Source of the DNA: an uncultured Gammaproteobacteria bacterium
GTDB taxonomy: Bacteria > Pseudomonadota > Gammaproteobacteria > UBA6429 > Thiohalophilaceae
NCBI GenBank assembly: GCA_937967995.1
Contig: CALBTB010000009.1
Location: forward strand, 558,001 to 622,000
Direction: 5' to 3'
Length of the DNA: 64,000 nucleotides
Position 1 is the stretch's first letter; each line of letters opens with the position of its first letter. The notes under the pieces are model-generated. The model saw nothing but the letters and a program-made list of their open reading frames with translations. It had not been told where the DNA came from and did not search any database. Shown in pieces: positions 8,313 through 18,090 of this stretch. A program made the position numbers and the translations under genes.

Positions 8313-9605
8313 TTACTTTCCTAAATTATAGAAGGCTTTTTGCCCGGCGTATTGCGCTTTATTACCCAATTTTTCAGCAATGCGCAGTAACTGATTATAC
8401 TTGGCTACCCGATCCGAACGCGACATGGAACCGGTTTTGATCTGTCCGGCAGACGTGGCTACCGCCAGATCCGCAATCGTGGTGTCTTCTGTTTCACCGG
8501 AACGATGTGAAATGACGGCGGTATAGTTGGCCTGTTTGGCCATGGCTATCGCATCCAGTGTTTCACTCAGGGTACCGATCTGGTTTACTTTGATCAGAAT
8601 TGAATTGGCAATGCCCTTGTCGATGCCTTCCTGCAGAATTTTTGTGTTGGTAACAAACAGATCATCGCCGACAAGCTGGACTTTTTTTCCGATGCGATCG
8701 GTCAGTTGCTTCCAGCCATCCCAGTCACTCTCATCCATACCATCCTCGATGCTGATGATCGGATACTTGTTAACCCAGCTTTCCAGCACATCGATAAATC
8801 CACCCGCATCCAGTGTCTTGTTTTCCGATGCGAGCACATAGTTACCGTCTTTGTAAAATTCACTGCTGGCCGCATCAATGGCAATAAACATGTCTTCGCC
8901 CGGACGGTAACCGGCTTTTTCCACGGCCTGTAAAATCACGCTGATTGCCGATTCATTGGACGGCAGGTCCGGCGCAAAGCCACCTTCATCACCAACTGCC
9001 GTGTTGAGTCCCTTGTCACTGAGAACTTTTTTCAGCGAATGAAACACTTCCGCGCCGTATCGAATCGCTTCCGCCATGTTCGGTGCACCGACCGGCATGA
9101 TCATGAATTCCTGCAAGTCGACACTGTTATCCGCATGCGCCCCTCCGTTGATGATATTCATCATCGGGACCGGCATCAGGAAATCCTTGCCGGTGGCCAG
9201 GTGTTCGAACAAGGGCACCTGCTTCTGACTGGCCGCTGCATGGGCCGTGGCCAGGGAAACCGCTAATAACGCATTGGCGCCCAGCTTGTCTTTATTTGGT
9301 GTGCCATCCGCTTTGAGCATGGCATCGTCAACCGCGCGCTGATTCGTTGCATCCAGTCCGGTAACAGATTTGCCTAACGTGTCATTGACATGACCAACCG
9401 CTTTACTGACACCTTTACCGAGGAACCGTTTTTTATCGCCATCACGCAATTCCAGTGCTTCGCGTGAACCGGTTGAGGCACCGGATGGTACAGCGGCCCG
9501 ACCCATGACACCGGATTCCAGAATCACGTCGGCTTCCACGGTGGGATTACCACGCGAATCGATAATTTCTCTACCAATAACTTTTTTAATCTTGCTACTG
9601 CTCAT
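8313..9605 (-). CDS. eno: enolase
   Basis: This cytoplasmic glycolytic enzyme interconverts 2-phosphoglycerate and phosphoenolpyruvate, and in Gammaproteobacteria it is also an RNA-degradosome partner. The 430-residue protein begins with the family strand containing REIIDSRGNPTVE. It has AVGDEGGFAPDL, the metal-binding SIEDGM and GDDLFVTN segments, LIKVNQIGTLSET and the signature SHRSGETEDTTIADLAVA. Length is standard. It lies in the pyrG-kdsA-eno-ftsB order. Confidence 0.98.
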   Translation of the reverse strand: MSSSKIKKVIGREIIDSRGNPTVEADVILESGVMGRAAVPSGASTGSREALELRDGDKKRFLGKGVSKAVGHVNDTLGKSVTGLDATNQRAVDDAMLKADGTPNKDKLGANALLAVSLATAHAAASQKQVPLFEHLATGKDFLMPVPMMNIINGGAHADNSVDLQEFMIMPVGAPNMAEAIRYGAEVFHSLKKVLSDKGLNTAVGDEGGFAPDLPSNESAISVILQAVEKAGYRPGEDMFIAIDAASSEFYKDGNYVLASENKTLDAGGFIDVLESWVNKYPIISIEDGMDESDWDGWKQLTDRIGKKVQLVGDDLFVTNTKILQEGIDKGIANSILIKVNQIGTLSETLDAIAMAKQANYTAVISHRSGETEDTTIADLAVATSAGQIKTGSMSRSDRVAKYNQLLRIAEKLGNKAQYAGQKAFYNLGK

Positions 9606-9630
9606 ACTTAACTCACGACTTTCCTGTAAC

Positions 9631-10473
9631 TTAATTCAAAAATGATTGTTCATGTAAGGGATGTGACTTGACGGTTGTATCCAGTTCTTTCAAAACCGTC
9701 AGCAACTCCTTCATCAGGTTCAATGGCCAGGCATTGGGGCCATCGCTTTTCGCATTGGCCGGATCCGGATGGGTTTCCATAAATAGTCCACTCACTCCAG
9801 AGGCAATTGCGGCCCGCGCCAGTACCGGCACAAATTCACGTTGTCCGCCCGATGACGAGCCCTGCCCACCGGGCTGTTGTACTGAATGCGTGGCATCGAA
9901 AACCACCGGGCAATTCGTGTTACGCATAATCGCCAGCGAACGCATATCAGATACCAGTGTGTTGTAACCAAACGATACGCCGCGCTCACACACCATGATA
10001 TCTTTATTACCCGTGGCAAACGCTTTTTCCACCACGTTCTTCATGTCCCACGGTGCCATGAACTGGCCTTTTTTGAGATTCACCGGCAATCCCTGACTGG
10101 CCACGGCCTGGATAAAATTGGTCTGTCGCACTAAAAACGCCGGTGTCTGTAACACATCGACAATGCCGGCGACTTCCGATAGCGGTGTATCTTCATGTAC
10201 ATCGGTTAATACCGGTACGCCCACCTCGTCCTTGACCTTTTGCAGAATACGCAAGCCTTCATCCATACCCAGTCCACGAAAACTCTTGACGGAAGTGCGA
10301 TTTGCCTTGTCAAAGGATGACTTGTAAATAAACGGAATTTTCAGCTCGTCGGTCATGGCTTTTAAGGTCGCGGCCGTCTCCAGTGCCAGCGCTTCACTTT
10401 CGATCACGCACGGACCGGCAATAAGAAAGAAAGGTTTATCCAAACCTACTGCAAAACCGCAAAGTTTATCCAT
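9631..10473 (-). CDS. kdsA: 3-deoxy-8-phosphooctulonate synthase (metal-dependent type)
   Basis: This enzyme condenses phosphoenolpyruvate with arabinose-5-phosphate to give KDO-8-phosphate for the lipopolysaccharide core. The 280-residue protein has FLIAGPCVIES, KSSFDKANRTS, FRGLGMDEG, LKKGQFMAPWDMKNVVEK and DATHSVQQPGG. Cys22 in AGPCVIES takes the place of the Asn in E. coli KdsA (GMNVLES). This marks the metal-dependent class known from Aquifex. The start overlaps the pyrG stop by one base (TAATG). Confidence 0.96.
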   Translation of the reverse strand: MDKLCGFAVGLDKPFFLIAGPCVIESEALALETAATLKAMTDELKIPFIYKSSFDKANRTSVKSFRGLGMDEGLRILQKVKDEVGVPVLTDVHEDTPLSEVAGIVDVLQTPAFLVRQTNFIQAVASQGLPVNLKKGQFMAPWDMKNVVEKAFATGNKDIMVCERGVSFGYNTLVSDMRSLAIMRNTNCPVVFDATHSVQQPGGQGSSSGGQREFVPVLARAAIASGVSGLFMETHPDPANAKSDGPNAWPLNLMKELLTVLKELDTTVKSHPLHEQSFLN

Positions 10474-12122
10474 TAGACGGTCGCCGCCTCCGGGCGAAGT
10501 TGTTGTGTTCCCGTACGTGCTGATTGAATGAAGCTGGTAAATAACGGATGTCCGTCACGTGGTGTCGAGGTAAATTCCGGATGAAACTGACAGGCCACAA
10601 ACCAGGGGTGATCGGGAATTTCGATAATTTCCATCAGTTTGCTATCGACCGAGGTACCGGAAAAGACCAGTCCCGCCGCTTCGAGTTGTTGCTTGTAGAC
10701 ATTATTGAATTCATAACGGTGACGATGCCGCTCGGTAATCGAATCCTTGCCATAAGCCTGGTGCGCTTTGCTTCCCGGCAACAGGTGACAGACCTGGCCG
10801 CCCAGTCGCATGGTACCACCCAGATCGGATTCCTCACTGCGCGTTTCAACGGATCCATCCGTGGTCTGCCACTCGGTAATCAGGGCAATCACCGGGTAAG
10901 GTGTGTTCGCTTCGAATTCCGTGCTGTTGGCATTTTTCAGTCCGGCCACATTTCGCGCGTAGTCAATTACTGCTACCTGCATGCCCAGGCAGATCCCCAG
11001 ATAAGGAATTTTGTTTTCGCGTGCGTATTGCGCCGCGCGAATTTTTCCTTCGATACCGCGTTCGCCGAATCCACCCGGCACCAGGATCGCATCGACGTTA
11101 TCCAGGCTGGCCGGTCCTTCCTGTTCGATGGTTTCGGAATCGACGTAACGAATATTCACCTGCGTGCGTGTATGCACACCGGCGTGAATCAATGCTTCAG
11201 ACAGTGACTTGTAGGATTCCGTGAGGTCCATGTACTTGCCTACCATGGCCACGGTCACTTCACCTGTAGGCTGCGCCATGGCTTCAACGAAGTGATTCCA
11301 TTCGGATAAATCCGCCGCCGGTGCATTCATGCGCAGTTTTTCCACCACGATATCATCCAGGTGCTGCGAATGCAGCTGGCCGGGAATCTTGTAAATGCTG
11401 TCCACGTCGAGACATTCGATAACGGCACGGGTTTCCACGTTGGTAAACAGGGCAATCTTGCGGCGCTCGTCTTCCGGAATCGGCCTGTCGGCACGACACA
11501 ATAATATGTCAGGCTGGATACCAATCGAGCGTAATTCCTTGACCGAGTGCTGGGTCGGCTTGGTCTTGATTTCACCGGCGGTGGGAATATACGGCAACAA
11601 CGTCAGGTGCATGAACACCACATTATCGTGACCGTATTCAATGGCCATCTGACGAATAGTTTCCAGAAACGGCAGCGACTCGATGTCACCGACCGTCCCG
11701 CCAATTTCCACCATTGCCACTTCGGCGTCACCCGCACCTTCGATGACACATTGCTTGATTTCGTCGGTAATATGCGGAATCACCTGCACGGTCGCGCCCA
11801 GGTAATCGCCGCGCCGCTCCTTGGTAATCACGTTTTCGTAAATTCGACCGGTGGTGAAGTTATTTTTCTGGGTCATGGTCGTGCGCACAAAGCGCTCATA
11901 ATGTCCCAGGTCGAGATCGGTCTCTGCGCCGTCCTCCGTGACAAACACTTCACCGTGCTGAAACGGGCTCATGGTGCCGGGATCGACATTTATATAGGGG
12001 TCCAGCTTGAGGAGAGTGACCTTGATGCCGCGGGCTTCGAGTAGAGCAGCGAGAGAGGCGGAGGCGATACCCTTGCCCAATGAGGACACAACGCCGCCGG
12101 TAATAAATACAAATTTCGTCAT
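10473..12122 (-). CDS. pyrG: CTP synthase
   Basis: This enzyme makes CTP from UTP, ATP and glutamine. With the ATG at 12122 the protein is 549 residues and starts MTKFVFITGGVVSSLGKG, the invariant family N-terminus. An upstream in-frame extension to 12167 has no family support. The amidoligase domain contains DPYINVDPGTMSPFQHGEV and EIGGTVGDIES. The C-terminal class I glutamine amidotransferase has the nucleophile in YLGICLGMQVA and the His-Glu pair in QFHPEFTS. It is the first gene of a pyrG-kdsA-eno-ftsB-ispD-ispF-truD run. Confidence 0.97.
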   Translation of the reverse strand: MTKFVFITGGVVSSLGKGIASASLAALLEARGIKVTLLKLDPYINVDPGTMSPFQHGEVFVTEDGAETDLDLGHYERFVRTTMTQKNNFTTGRIYENVITKERRGDYLGATVQVIPHITDEIKQCVIEGAGDAEVAMVEIGGTVGDIESLPFLETIRQMAIEYGHDNVVFMHLTLLPYIPTAGEIKTKPTQHSVKELRSIGIQPDILLCRADRPIPEDERRKIALFTNVETRAVIECLDVDSIYKIPGQLHSQHLDDIVVEKLRMNAPAADLSEWNHFVEAMAQPTGEVTVAMVGKYMDLTESYKSLSEALIHAGVHTRTQVNIRYVDSETIEQEGPASLDNVDAILVPGGFGERGIEGKIRAAQYARENKIPYLGICLGMQVAVIDYARNVAGLKNANSTEFEANTPYPVIALITEWQTTDGSVETRSEESDLGGTMRLGGQVCHLLPGSKAHQAYGKDSITERHRHRYEFNNVYKQQLEAAGLVFSGTSVDSKLMEIIEIPDHPWFVACQFHPEFTSTPRDGHPLFTSFIQSARTGTQQLRPEAATV

Positions 12123-12226
12123 TAAATCGCTGCTTGCCGTTGGTTTTTCACATTCTGGCCGGCACACTCAAGAAATGAAAAACCGGTGTGCAGCCCGAAC
12201 TATTGTCCTTGTTTTTGGCGCTGGTT

Positions 12227-13561
12227 TCAATGGCCGGAGGACAACTGGTCCTGGAGGTAGATTTCCACGCCATGTTGCCCGTCAGTTGCAAGAAAAGGCT
12301 CACAGACACTGTATCCCACGACCTGTGCCAGCTCATCACCGATAAAAATCAGTGGAATGCGGTCTCGCTGCCAGGGTGGCACACCCCAGGTCTGGAATAA
12401 TTTCTTCAATTCGTGATGATGTTCGCGGCCGGGCAGACGACACCGCTCCCCCCCCTGCCGAAACCGCACCTGCACTTCCTGCGCGTCGTGCACGAGTCGA
12501 ATTCCGCTGCCCTGGGCAGGCCGGGACAGCATGACCTCACCGGACGGCAGAGTCAGTGGTGCTGACAGGTCCCAGGTCGTTTCCCACTCGGTCAATGACG
12601 GTGACGCATGGGCTTCGATAACCAGGTTATCCCGGTAACGACGCACACAGACCCCGGCCCACTCGACTAGCGGTTGTGCGGATGGAGCGGCATGGACCAC
12701 TTCATCAATGATGCGCTGGGCATGCTGACTGTCTGGTACGGACAGCCGGTGTATGTCGCCAATCCAGTAGCGCAACAGGTTGCGCTGCCGCGCCGAATCC
12801 AGATTTCTGAGTAACCGAATCGACAAATCCGTGGATTCGTCGACACGGCAATGTTCCCAGTCAATTGCGGCCAGTGAATTCAGTAACTGGATGGCTTCCG
12901 CCTGATGGCCGGCTGCCCGTGACAGGGTTGCGGTGACAGCCGGCCATCGGGTCGCCAGTGCCGGCATGATTTGATGCCGAATATAATTTCGATCAAAGCG
13001 CTCATCCTCATTGCTGGGATCATCCACCCAGTGCAGGGAATGGGATGTGGCATAAGCGACGATGTCTTCACGACTGATGGACAGTAGCGGTCGCGCCATC
13101 CAGGTATCCCGCTGTTGCCGGATTAGTGGCATGGCAGCCAGCCCACGTACGCCCGCACCGCGCAGTAACTGTAATAAAACTGTTTCGGCCTGATCGTTCT
13201 GATGCTGTGCCAGCAACAACATGTCGCCCTTTTGCATATATTCGGTGAATGCCTGGTAACGCTTTTCCCGCGCGTAGGCCTCGATACTTTCACCTTTTGG
13301 AACGGATAATTTCAGTCGCACAACGTCCAATGGAATCTGCTTGTCATCACAAAATTGCTGACAATGACGTTCCCATGCCTGTGCAGTGTCCTGTAGACCG
13401 TGATTGATGTGCAGTGCCTGAATTTTCTGGCAGGTAAGTTGCGGTTTTATAATCGTCAGTGCATGCAGCAGACTGATGGAGTCGCAACCACCACTTAATG
13501 CAACGAGATATCGTTTTGGAACGGGAAAATCATTCAACTGCGCGAGCAGTGAGGCATGCAT
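12227..13561 (-). CDS. tilS: tRNA(Ile)-lysidine synthase
   Basis: This enzyme modifies cytidine 34 of the CAU-anticodon tRNA-Ile with lysine, changing its decoding from AUG to AUA. The 444-residue protein has the PP-loop ATPase motif VALSGGCDSISLL near the N-terminus, LLLAQHQNDQAET, and RPLLSISREDIVAYA. The C-terminal TilS substrate-binding domain carries GGERCRLPGREHHHELKKLFQ. It is 3 bp from the accA stop, as in many Gammaproteobacteria. Confidence 0.96.
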   Translation of the reverse strand: MHASLLAQLNDFPVPKRYLVALSGGCDSISLLHALTIIKPQLTCQKIQALHINHGLQDTAQAWERHCQQFCDDKQIPLDVVRLKLSVPKGESIEAYAREKRYQAFTEYMQKGDMLLLAQHQNDQAETVLLQLLRGAGVRGLAAMPLIRQQRDTWMARPLLSISREDIVAYATSHSLHWVDDPSNEDERFDRNYIRHQIMPALATRWPAVTATLSRAAGHQAEAIQLLNSLAAIDWEHCRVDESTDLSIRLLRNLDSARQRNLLRYWIGDIHRLSVPDSQHAQRIIDEVVHAAPSAQPLVEWAGVCVRRYRDNLVIEAHASPSLTEWETTWDLSAPLTLPSGEVMLSRPAQGSGIRLVHDAQEVQVRFRQGGERCRLPGREHHHELKKLFQTWGVPPWQRDRIPLIFIGDELAQVVGYSVCEPFLATDGQHGVEIYLQDQLSSGH

Positions 13562-13564
13562 AAC

Positions 13565-14521
13565 TTACTCGGTAAAATTACCGTAACCCATCAGTTTCTC
13601 GTAACGAGCTTCGAGTAATTCGTCAACCGGTTCGGTTTCAAGATGTTCCAGTGACTGGTTCAGTGCATCCTTGATGTTGGCGGCCATCTGTTCAATATCA
13701 CGATGTGCACCACCCAATGGTTCATTAATGATCATATCCACCAGGCCCAGTTCCCTGAGACGTTCGGCAGTCAGACCCATGGCTTCCGCTGCATCCGCTG
13801 CCTTCTCGGCACTCTTCCATAAAATCGACGCACAGCCTTCCGGTGAAATTACTGAATAGGTACTGTACTGACACATCAATAGTCGGTCACAGACACCAAT
13901 CGCCAGTGCACCACCCGACCCGCCTTCTCCGATTACCGTACTGATGATCGGTGTGCGTAACTTCGACATTGCAAACAGGTTACGTGCAATGGCTTCACTT
14001 TGACCACGTTCTTCAGCGCCGACACCTGGATAAGCACCCGGTGTATCAATAAATGTCAGCACCGGTAATTTGAATTTCTCTGCCAGTTCCATCAAACGCA
14101 ATGCCTTGCGATAACCTTCCGGACGCGGCATGCCAAAGTTACGCCGGACTTTTTCCTTGGTATCCCGCCCTTTTTGATGGCCAATGATCATGACCGGTTT
14201 GCCATCCAGTCTCGCCATACCACCCACGATGGCTTTGTCATCGGCAAAGGACCGGTCGCCATGCAGTTCTTCAAAGTGAGTAAAGATGCGTTCCACGTAT
14301 TCCAGAAAATAGGGCCGTTGCGGATGACGCGCCAGTTGTGCAATTTGTGCCGCCTTGAGGCTGGAAAATATCGACTTGGTCAGATCGCGACTCTTGTTTT
14401 GCAGGCGTGAAATCTCTTCGCTGATATTGATTTCATTGTCTGACCCGACATAACGTAATTCCTCGATTTTTGCTTCGAGTTCGGCAATGGGTTGTTCAAA
14501 GTCCAGGAAATTCAGATTCAT
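13565..14521 (-). CDS. accA: acetyl-CoA carboxylase carboxyltransferase subunit alpha
   Basis: This is half of the carboxyltransferase that moves CO2 from biotin carboxyl carrier protein to acetyl-CoA, the committed step of fatty-acid synthesis; it pairs with AccD. The ATG at 14521 gives 318 residues beginning MNLNFLDFEQPIAELEAKIE, the usual family start. A GTG six codons upstream is less likely. Family blocks FSSLKAAQIAQLARHPQRPY, GDRSFADD, IDTPGAYPG and GEGGSGGALAIG are all present. Confidence 0.97.
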   Translation of the reverse strand: MNLNFLDFEQPIAELEAKIEELRYVGSDNEINISEEISRLQNKSRDLTKSIFSSLKAAQIAQLARHPQRPYFLEYVERIFTHFEELHGDRSFADDKAIVGGMARLDGKPVMIIGHQKGRDTKEKVRRNFGMPRPEGYRKALRLMELAEKFKLPVLTFIDTPGAYPGVGAEERGQSEAIARNLFAMSKLRTPIISTVIGEGGSGGALAIGVCDRLLMCQYSTYSVISPEGCASILWKSAEKAADAAEAMGLTAERLRELGLVDMIINEPLGGAHRDIEQMAANIKDALNQSLEHLETEPVDELLEARYEKLMGYGNFTE

Positions 14522-14562
14522 GGCAATACCCGTCTCCACATGGCGGTTTTATCTGGTTTTTA

Positions 14563-14570
14563 ATTATACA
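14563..14570 (-). promoter_or_regulatory. extended -10 promoter element before accA
   Basis: The 56-bp gap between dnaE and accA contains TGTATAAT on the minus strand, an extended -10 with a perfect TATAAT hexamer. A second overlapping TATAAT lies just upstream, next to the dnaE stop. No good -35 is visible, which an extended -10 can tolerate. It would let accA-tilS be expressed independently of dnaE. Confidence 0.42.
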
Positions 14571-14577
14571 GATTATA

Positions 14578-17500
14578 TCAATAGATGACCTCGACGTCCT
14601 GTTCACCGGCCAGCTCGCGCAGGCGGTGCAGCAGTTCGTCGGAAGGGTGGACCTGCCAGTCCTGCCCGAGCGGTAAATCAGCCCGTGCCGTATCGGACAG
14701 GTAGTCAATCACCACCGGGCAACTGCCCTGGCAAAACGGTTGCAGGATATGTTGCAGGGCCGGTATAAATCCATTGGCAGCGCGCTTCTCATCGACGGTG
14801 ACACGTAATCGTTTGGCAAAATGAGCGCGCGCCTGTTCGATATCATAAATCGTCCGCGCACTCATTCGATAGCCGCCGGAATAATCGTCCACACTCACCT
14901 CACCTTCCACCACGATTAACTTGTCCTTAATCAGAACATCCTGGTAGCGCTGGTAGTTATCCGAGAATACGGCCAGCTCGATGCGGCCGCTGCGATCATC
15001 AATCGTGATAAACGCCATGCGATCACCGCGTTTGGTGTTCATGGTGCGCATGCCAATAATCAGGCCGGCAACAATGACGGTTTGATCGTAAGTGGGTTTG
15101 AGATTAACAATACGTGAACTGATGAAATGATTTAATTCATCCTGGTATCGATCGATGGGATGACCGGTCAGGTACAGACCCAGCGTCTGTTTTTCGCAGG
15201 CCAGCCGCTGTTCATCATCCCACTCCGGCATGTCATGATAACTGCCCGGTCCGGTTTCCACTTTGGTCGCCATGCCGAACATGTCGGTTTGCCCCAGATC
15301 CCGGTTACGGGTGTACTGCTCGGCAACCTGCAATGCCGCCGGTAATGTCGCCATGAGTGTTGCGCGCGTATAACCAAATACATCCAGCGCACCGGACATG
15401 ATCAGGGCTTCCATGGTACGCCGGTTGACCTTGCGTAAATCGACACGCTGGCACAGGTCAAACAGATCGCTGTACTCACCGTTTTCTTTTCGTTCGCTGA
15501 TCAGGGCTTCAATCGCGGCGGCGCCGACACCTTTTATCGCACCCAGACCATAGACAACCGTCTCATTATCTTTAACAGTAAAGCGATATTCACAGACATT
15601 GATGTTTGGTGTTTCGACATTCAGTTGCATATCCCGACATTCATCGATCAGGCTGACAACCTTGTCAGTATTATCCATGTCCGCGGATAATACGGCCGAC
15701 ATGAATTCCGCGGGATAATGCGCTTTTAGCCAGGCGGTTTGATAGGACACCAGCGCATAGGCGGCTGAGTGAGATTTGTTAAAACCATAACCGGCGAACT
15801 TTTCCATCAGATCGAAAATGTAGGTTGCGGTTTTTTCTTCCACACCGCGCGCCTTGGCGCCGTCCACAAAGATACTGCGCTGCTTGGCCATTTCTTCGGG
15901 TTTCTTTTTACCCATGGCGCGACGCAACAGGTCCGCACCACCCAGTGTGTAACCGGCCAGCACCTGCGCAATTTGCATGACCTGTTCCTGGTAAAGAATG
16001 ACACCGTATGTTGGTTTCAGAATCGGTTCCACTTCCGGATGCGGGTACACAACTTTGGCGCGACCATGTTTACGATCAATAAAGTCATCCACCATGCCCG
16101 ACTGCAACGGGCCGGGACGGAACAACGCAACAAGCGCAACGATGTCTTCAAAATTATCCGGCTGCAGACGTTTTATCAGATCCTTCATGCCGCGCGATTC
16201 AAGCTGGAATACGGCGGTGGTGGCGCAGTTCTTTAACAACGTAAAGGTCTGTTCGTCATCCATCGGTATGCTGAGAATATCGATCGGTGACCCGCCGGTT
16301 TTCTGTAAACGACGATTCACTTCCTGTACTGCCCAGTTAATGATCGTGAGCGTGCGTAAACCCAGAAAGTCGAACTTGACCAGACCGACGGCTTCGACGT
16401 CATCCTTGTCAAACTGCGTCACGACACTGGTGGCGCCCTGTTCGCAGTACAGCGGCGTAAAGTCGGTCAGTTTGGAAGGTGCGATGACAACACCACCGGC
16501 GTGTTTACCGGCATTGCGCGCCAGCCCTTCCAGCGCACGCGCCAGATCGATGATCGCTTTGACATCGTCATCCTGATCGTAAAGCGTCTGTAATGCCTCT
16601 TCCTGCGCCAGCGCCTTGTCGAGGGTGATACCAATTTCAAACGGAATCAGTTTGGCGATACGGTCTACGAATCCATACGGGTGACCGAGTACACGACCCA
16701 CGTCACGCACGACCGCCTTGGCGGCCATACTGCCATAGGTAATGATCTGCGAGACTTTTTCCCGGCCATAGCGTTGCGCTACATAATCAATGACGCGATC
16801 GCGATTCTCCATGCAGAAGTCCACGTCAAAGTCCGGCATAGAGACACGTTCGGGATTCAGGAATCGTTCGAACAGTAAATCGTATTGCAGGGGATCGAGA
16901 TCAGTAATCGTCAGCGCATACGCGACCAGTGATCCGGCACCGGAGCCCCTTCCCGGTCCAACCGGTATGCCGTTTTCTTTTGCCCAGCGAATAAAGTCGG
17001 CCACAATGAGAAAGTAACCGGGGAAACCCATCTGGTTGATGACGTCCAGTTCCAGTTTCAATCGTTGCTGGTATTCCGATTGTACGGCCTGACGTTGTTG
17101 TTCATCAGGAAACAGCATGTGCAGGCGCTGTTCGAGTCCGGCACGGGATTCCTGTTCTAAAAACGCTTCGATGCTCAGCTTGTCCGGCACCGGATAATCC
17201 GGTAACACGTTTTCACCCAGCGTCAGTTCCAGGTTGCAGCGTTTGGCAATTTCTATTGTGTTTTCGATCGCTTCCGGCAGATCACTGAACAGCTCATGCA
17301 TTTCCTGCGCTGAACGCAGGTATTGCTGATCACTGTGTCGACGTGGTCGGCGTGGATCATCCAGTGTGCGACCTTCATAAATACATACACGCGCTTCGTG
17401 TGCGCCGTAATCACTGCGCCTGAGAAAATGCACATCATTGGTCGCAACAACGGGCAGGTCTTCGGCAATCGCCAGTTCCACCGCCTGCTCGATATACCGC

Positions 17501-18033
17501 GCTTCATGACTACGCCCGGTGCGTTGTAATTCCAGATAAAACCGATCCGGAAACCAGCGTTGCCAGAATTCAAGTTCACGTCGCGCCTCATCGCGCTTAT
17601 CGTTTAACAACAGTTTGCCCAGCACACCTTCACGACCACCGCACAGGGCAATCAGTCCTTCATGATGGCCCGCCAACCAGTCTTTTTGCAAGACCGGTTT
17701 TCCCTGGTGTTGTCCTTCCAGATAAGTTTGTGAAATCAGATGGGTGAGATTGTGATAACCGGTCAGGTTCTGGCTCAGTAACACCAGCCGGTTCACCTGC
17801 GTGGGTTCGGCATCGTCCTGCAGCCACAGGTCGACACCAATAATCGGTTTAACACCCGCGGCCATTGCGGCCCGGTAAAACTTGACCATCGCAAACAGAT
17901 TGCATTGATCGGTCACTGCGACAGCCGGCATGTTGGCGTCTGCCACGGCCTTTGCCAGGGGTTTGATGCGTATCAGCCCGTCTACCAACGAGTATTCTGT
18001 GTGCAGGTGAAGGTGAACGAAGGTCTCGGACAT
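14578..18033 (-). CDS. dnaE: DNA polymerase III subunit alpha
   Basis: This is the replicative DNA polymerase catalytic subunit. At 1151 residues it has the usual DnaE length. It starts with a PHP domain (HLHLHTEYSLVDGL) and continues with the polymerase palm, including GPGRGSGAGSLVAYAL and the catalytic PDFDVDFCMENRDRV. A helix-hairpin-helix segment (YGLGAIKGVG), a probable beta-clamp binding motif (QTDMFGM) and an OB domain (QTVIVAGLIIGMRT) follow. An AAGGAAGG ribosome-binding stretch precedes the ATG closely. It lies between rnhB/HNH and accA, a conserved neighbourhood. Confidence 0.97.
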   Translation of the reverse strand: MSETFVHLHLHTEYSLVDGLIRIKPLAKAVADANMPAVAVTDQCNLFAMVKFYRAAMAAGVKPIIGVDLWLQDDAEPTQVNRLVLLSQNLTGYHNLTHLISQTYLEGQHQGKPVLQKDWLAGHHEGLIALCGGREGVLGKLLLNDKRDEARRELEFWQRWFPDRFYLELQRTGRSHEARYIEQAVELAIAEDLPVVATNDVHFLRRSDYGAHEARVCIYEGRTLDDPRRPRRHSDQQYLRSAQEMHELFSDLPEAIENTIEIAKRCNLELTLGENVLPDYPVPDKLSIEAFLEQESRAGLEQRLHMLFPDEQQRQAVQSEYQQRLKLELDVINQMGFPGYFLIVADFIRWAKENGIPVGPGRGSGAGSLVAYALTITDLDPLQYDLLFERFLNPERVSMPDFDVDFCMENRDRVIDYVAQRYGREKVSQIITYGSMAAKAVVRDVGRVLGHPYGFVDRIAKLIPFEIGITLDKALAQEEALQTLYDQDDDVKAIIDLARALEGLARNAGKHAGGVVIAPSKLTDFTPLYCEQGATSVVTQFDKDDVEAVGLVKFDFLGLRTLTIINWAVQEVNRRLQKTGGSPIDILSIPMDDEQTFTLLKNCATTAVFQLESRGMKDLIKRLQPDNFEDIVALVALFRPGPLQSGMVDDFIDRKHGRAKVVYPHPEVEPILKPTYGVILYQEQVMQIAQVLAGYTLGGADLLRRAMGKKKPEEMAKQRSIFVDGAKARGVEEKTATYIFDLMEKFAGYGFNKSHSAAYALVSYQTAWLKAHYPAEFMSAVLSADMDNTDKVVSLIDECRDMQLNVETPNINVCEYRFTVKDNETVVYGLGAIKGVGAAAIEALISERKENGEYSDLFDLCQRVDLRKVNRRTMEALIMSGALDVFGYTRATLMATLPAALQVAEQYTRNRDLGQTDMFGMATKVETGPGSYHDMPEWDDEQRLACEKQTLGLYLTGHPIDRYQDELNHFISSRIVNLKPTYDQTVIVAGLIIGMRTMNTKRGDRMAFITIDDRSGRIELAVFSDNYQRYQDVLIKDKLIVVEGEVSVDDYSGGYRMSARTIYDIEQARAHFAKRLRVTVDEKRAANGFIPALQHILQPFCQGSCPVVIDYLSDTARADLPLGQDWQVHPSDELLHRLRELAGEQDVEVIY

Positions 18034-18090
18034 ACCTTCCTTTATAAAGGAATCCGGAACGGATTCAAGACTTGACAGAGTCGGACTCGC

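Noticed and set aside
10548..11207. Long plus-strand open frame (219 codons) opposite pyrG.
   Set aside because: It is the shadow of a conserved gene and has no family motif, ribosome-binding site or conserved start.
18041..18068. TTGAAT-16-TATAAA as the dnaE promoter.
   Set aside because: The start site would lie one or two bases before the ATG, leaving the AAGGAAGG ribosome-binding stretch outside the message. The match may be fortuitous.
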